Below, piece by piece: positions 62,401 to 64,000 of a stretch of 64,000 nucleotides of DNA. The DNA is from Lophius americanus (Eukaryota > Chordata > Actinopteri > Lophiiformes > Lophiidae). Made by a program: the position numbers and the translations under genes. Within the stretch, counting starts at the first letter, position 1; every line of letters starts with the position of its first letter. The stretch spans positions 13,699,501 to 13,763,500 of the forward strand of contig JBBDHG010000057.1 of the NCBI GenBank assembly GCA_037951165.1, in the 5' to 3' direction. A model generated the notes under the pieces. The model did not search any database, was not told the DNA's origin, and worked only from the letters and a program-made list of their open reading frames with translations.

Positions 62401-63973
62401 ACATTACATGACTGACTTCCTCAATCCCTGTAATCCAACCCGGAGAACTGTGGCCCTCAGACGTGCGGCTGCTCTCCACCCCCTACACCAAACTTTGAAC
62501 TTTTTGGAAACGGAGCTTTCAGTGTCAGAGCCCCAACCCCCTGGAACGCTCTTGTATTTTCAAAAAAACACCTATACAATCCAATGCCATTATTATTTTT
62601 CAGCTCTTATCTTTCAGTGCGTTTTGCTTTGTGTGCTCCTATTTTTTATAGCAGTAAAGCATTCTTAGACATCCTGGTCTGGTCTGAGATCAACAATATT
62701 TTTTTATAACATTTTCACTTATTATTGTGCACACTAATCTCCTTCTGCTGTTATTGTTGTTTTATGTGGCTGCCGTTGACCTGCCAAGGGCCTAAATGGA
62801 ATTTAGCTATAATCTTGCATATTTACATGTACATGCTCATTATATGCACTGTCCCTTTTTATAAATAAATACACTTAAAAAAACGCTGCCAAACGCGCAT
62901 CTTGGTTTGAATCACAGCTTCAATTTCCTATGTATTCTTTAAAAAGATCATGCAGATTTCGTCACCAGTTTGCTGTTTTTGGTAAGATTTTAAGGTCTGC
63001 TTTATTTGTTCAGGCAAATTTTAACTAATAATGGGATATCATTATTAGAGGGAGGGATAAAAACCCAAGAAACATTAAACTTTTTCCCATAATACGACCA
63101 TTAACATACTGCCATCGTTACACCAGATGGCTTCCCCCCACATCTCAAGCCGTCAGAATTCTAAATATCTTTCCAAAGTGTTAGCTACTTCCTTTGCTTT
63201 TGGTATATTGGATGAATAAGTCTTAAAAAGATTTTAAATTCTCTAAATGCAGACAAATGTTTACATTAGTCCTTTACTATGTTCAGCGTCAATATCAGTT
63301 TGCTGTCATTTGTTTTTTTATTCCAGATTTTGGGATCAAGAGGTTAGAAAGTCTACAAAGAGTCTTGGGAAGCCGAACCTGAGCCGAGCTCTTATTAGGT
63401 GCTATGGGAAGTCCTACGCAGTAGCTGGGCTGTTTGTTTTTTCACTGGTATGTTGTTATGATTGGTAAATTATGGGATTGTAGATAACAGCAATCAGAGC
63501 TTTGAAGAAATGGAATTCTGAATGTTTTAATTTTTTTAATGCTTTTTTGTCTTCCAGGAGGTAATTAAAGTAATCCAGCCCCTCCTCCTCTGCAAAATAA
63601 TCCAGTACTTTGAGAGTAATGACCCAGACGTTTGGAGAAGTCCTTGCATGGTTTATGCTTATGCTGCTGCCATGTCCCTGTCCGCCTTTGGACTCACCAT
63701 CCTCCAGTATCTCTACTACTATCACGTCCTAAGACTAGGCATGAAGATCCGAGTCGCTGTATGCCACATAATATACAGGAAGGTTGTGAGAGTTCAGTTC
63801 TACCTTCATGTGAACATTCTCAGAAATAGGCTGTGAACTCTGACAGCAACCATTGGCCATGCTACTAATAATTCTCTCTCCAGGCTCTCCGTCTCAGCAA
63901 TGAATCCATGGGCCGAACCACCACAGGACAGATTGTCAACCTCCTTTCAAATGATGTGAATCGATTTGATGAG
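53435..63973 (+). CDS. abcc4: ABC transporter C family member 4-like (abcc4), first five exons
   Basis: Exons: 53435-53526, 61185-61295, 63327-63447, 63558-63782 and 63884-63973. They join in phase to 213 residues, and the gene continues past the right edge (the full protein is about 1300 residues). Recognisable ABCC4/MRP4 segments are the N-terminal [20 protein letters not shown], then [57 protein letters not shown] and the highly conserved [21 protein letters not shown]. The visible part covers the cytoplasmic lead-in and the first two membrane helices of membrane domain 1. MRP4 exports organic anions, cyclic nucleotides, prostaglandins and drugs from cells at the expense of ATP. At the exon 1/2 junction the sequence reads FVCWL where human has FFWWL. 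Another in-frame ATG at 53447 is a possible start. The last donor (GTGGAG) is a little off consensus but gives the conserved exon end. Confidence 0.92.
53742..53990 (-). mobile_element. L2-type LINE remnant with inserted tail
   Basis: The minus strand shows a short reverse-transcriptase piece ([20 protein letters not shown] at about 53880-53820). Upstream of it, at 53930-53985, is the tail phrase of an L2 element (actttgagatttgatcc, then ATT repeats). A tail before a coding piece is the wrong order for one element, so two copies are juxtaposed. Confidence 0.75.
54000..54030 (+). repeat. (TTTGA)n microsatellite
   Basis: About five units of a 5-base repeat directly right of the L2 remnant. Confidence 0.85.
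54850..56230 (+). pseudogene. hAT-type transposase relic with BED zinc finger
   Basis: Broken frames on the plus strand spell a BED finger near 54950-55050 ([20 protein letters not shown], then RHNSTKH; two Cys and two His intact). Later pieces read [20 protein letters not shown], an [11 protein letters not shown] stretch, [40 protein letters not shown] and [11 protein letters not shown]. Together these follow the order of the hAT-superfamily transposases related to vertebrate GTF2IRD2/ZBED-like proteins. At least a dozen stops and frameshifts make it non-functional. Its 3' end is abutted at about 56230 by the tail of an oppositely oriented L2-type LINE. Confidence 0.82.
56230..58140 (-). mobile_element. 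L2-type LINE, 5'-truncated reverse transcriptase
   Basis: On the minus strand from 58140 down, broken frames encode the connector and reverse transcriptase. Landmarks are [47 protein letters not shown], then after a frameshift [35 protein letters not shown] and, after another, [20 protein letters not shown]. The family's usual YADD active-site motif reads YDDD here (around 57145), and there are two or more frameshifts, so it is inactive. The endonuclease part is missing. It ends at 56310-56235 in the actttgagatttgatcc tail and an ATT repeat. Clade L2/CR1 is assigned from memory of fish elements. Confidence 0.88.
58190..58260 (-). repeat. LINE 3' tail remnant
   Basis: The minus strand carries gtaaagcacttcgaattgca, then gaaaggtgctatattaat and AATT repeats, the end of another L2-like subgroup. 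A similar piece lies at about 59420-59470. Confidence 0.65.
58463..58502. repeat. Perfect 18-bp hairpin, 4-base loop
   Basis: Arms tcctcatctctttaaaaa and its exact complement around loop agga, in abcc4 intron 1. Confidence 0.9.
60585..60890 (+). pseudogene. Tc1/mariner transposase C-terminal relic
   Basis: A frame at 60572-60775 reads [20 protein letters not shown]. After the stop it continues as ERLISNYQ and a LIAL-like stretch, in the order expected for the C-terminal end of a fish Tc1 transposase. The last Asp/Glu catalytic region is degraded (the DLNPIE-like site reads EPHSD). It belongs to a different Tc1 subgroup from the five cagccataac copies. The non-coding end (about 60830-60890) also resembles a Tc1 3' flank. 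Confidence 0.72.
60941..61040. repeat. 100-bp nearly perfect palindrome (48-bp arms)
   Basis: The left arm 60941-60988 and right arm 60993-61040 are complementary at 47 of 48 positions (the only mismatch is 60951/61030) around loop aaag. It lies in abcc4 intron 1, 144 bases before the second coding exon and right after a Tc1 relic. There are no obvious TA target duplications. Beyond the arms the symmetry continues weakly on both sides for about 25 bases. Confidence 0.95.
61368..61512 (-). mobile_element. Tc1-like transposon fragment
   Basis: The terminal phrase cagccataacattaaaacca is followed, after a deletion, by minus-strand transposase sequence (gtgctacagtagctcctctt and cacgcatcaatgagtcttgg). 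It is a dead copy of the family seen at 1265, 3130, 29188 and 47135. Confidence 0.7.
62000..62890 (+). mobile_element. Decayed L2/CR1-type LINE 3' end and associated repeat
   Basis: Between about 62195 and 62550 broken plus-strand frames follow the C-terminal part of a LINE reverse transcriptase: [11 protein letters not shown], then [13 protein letters not shown] and later [17 protein letters not shown], with an [16 protein letters not shown] stretch. The order matches the DYCN, HWLP and APRLWNSLP region of fish L2 elements. The sequence before it (ttgaggtttctgccatttaa at about 62073) and after it (gttgacctgccaaggg near 62775, ending in aataaataca) recalls other common fish repeat segments, so this may be a composite. 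Confidence 0.68.
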
Positions 63974-64000
63974 GTGGAGTGACCCAAGTTTGAAATCATT

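Larger units (their letters stand above)
61296..63326 (+). other. abcc4 intron 2
   Basis: A 2.0-kb intron. It contains a Tc1-like fragment (61368-61512), a TA microsatellite (61535-61560), and a repeat-derived block from about 62000 to 62890 that includes a LINE 3' fragment. No exon is seen. Confidence 0.8.

Noticed and set aside
1..64000. Bacterial defence system, operon, prophage or CRISPR array
   Set aside because: The window is vertebrate nuclear DNA with spliced genes; there is no array of spaced repeats, and no co-directional tightly packed genes occur.

Overview
The window is nuclear DNA from a bony (teleost) fish. It is AT-rich, with compact vertebrate-type exons flanked by GT/AG introns, and it is littered with fish-type transposon debris: Tc1-like elements, L2-type and RTE-type LINEs, a BED-finger hAT element and tRNA-derived SINEs. 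Five protein-coding genes can be assembled exon by exon, with reading phase agreeing across every junction. I found no bacterial-style operon, CRISPR array, viral genome or stand-alone RNA gene.

Layout. 1-23.8 kb: the 3' six coding exons of vangl1 (+), a four-pass planar-cell-polarity protein, with its 3' UTR. The N-terminal exons lie left of the window. 27.0-37.75 kb: casq2 (-), complete in 11 coding exons, the calcium-buffering protein of cardiac sarcoplasmic reticulum. 38.5-42.3 kb: poglut1 (+), complete in 11 coding exons, the ER protein O-glucosyltransferase ending in the retention signal KTEL. It is divergent from casq2, with only 765 bases between the start codons. 46.6-51.2 kb: timmdc1 (+), complete in 7 coding exons, a mitochondrial complex I assembly factor. 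53.4-64.0 kb: the first five coding exons of an abcc4-type ABC transporter (+), which runs off the right edge. Its 7.7-kb first intron holds a pile-up of transposons.

The genes do not form one pathway. They look like pieces of three ancestral neighbourhoods: vangl1-casq2 (neighbours on human 1p13), poglut1-timmdc1 (neighbours on human 3q13) and abcc4 (human 13q32).

I saw no convincing new biological system. The best leads are a 100-bp nearly perfect palindrome in abcc4 intron 2 whose flanks continue as a decayed palindrome; strong CTCF-like sites between poglut1 and timmdc1; an NRF-1-type site upstream of timmdc1; a set of short-loop perfect hairpins in non-coding DNA; a long purine-rich strand in a vangl1 intron; and the tight casq2/poglut1 junction. 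All coordinates were read by eye, without alignment software, so exon ends rest on frame continuity, splice consensus and remembered protein families.
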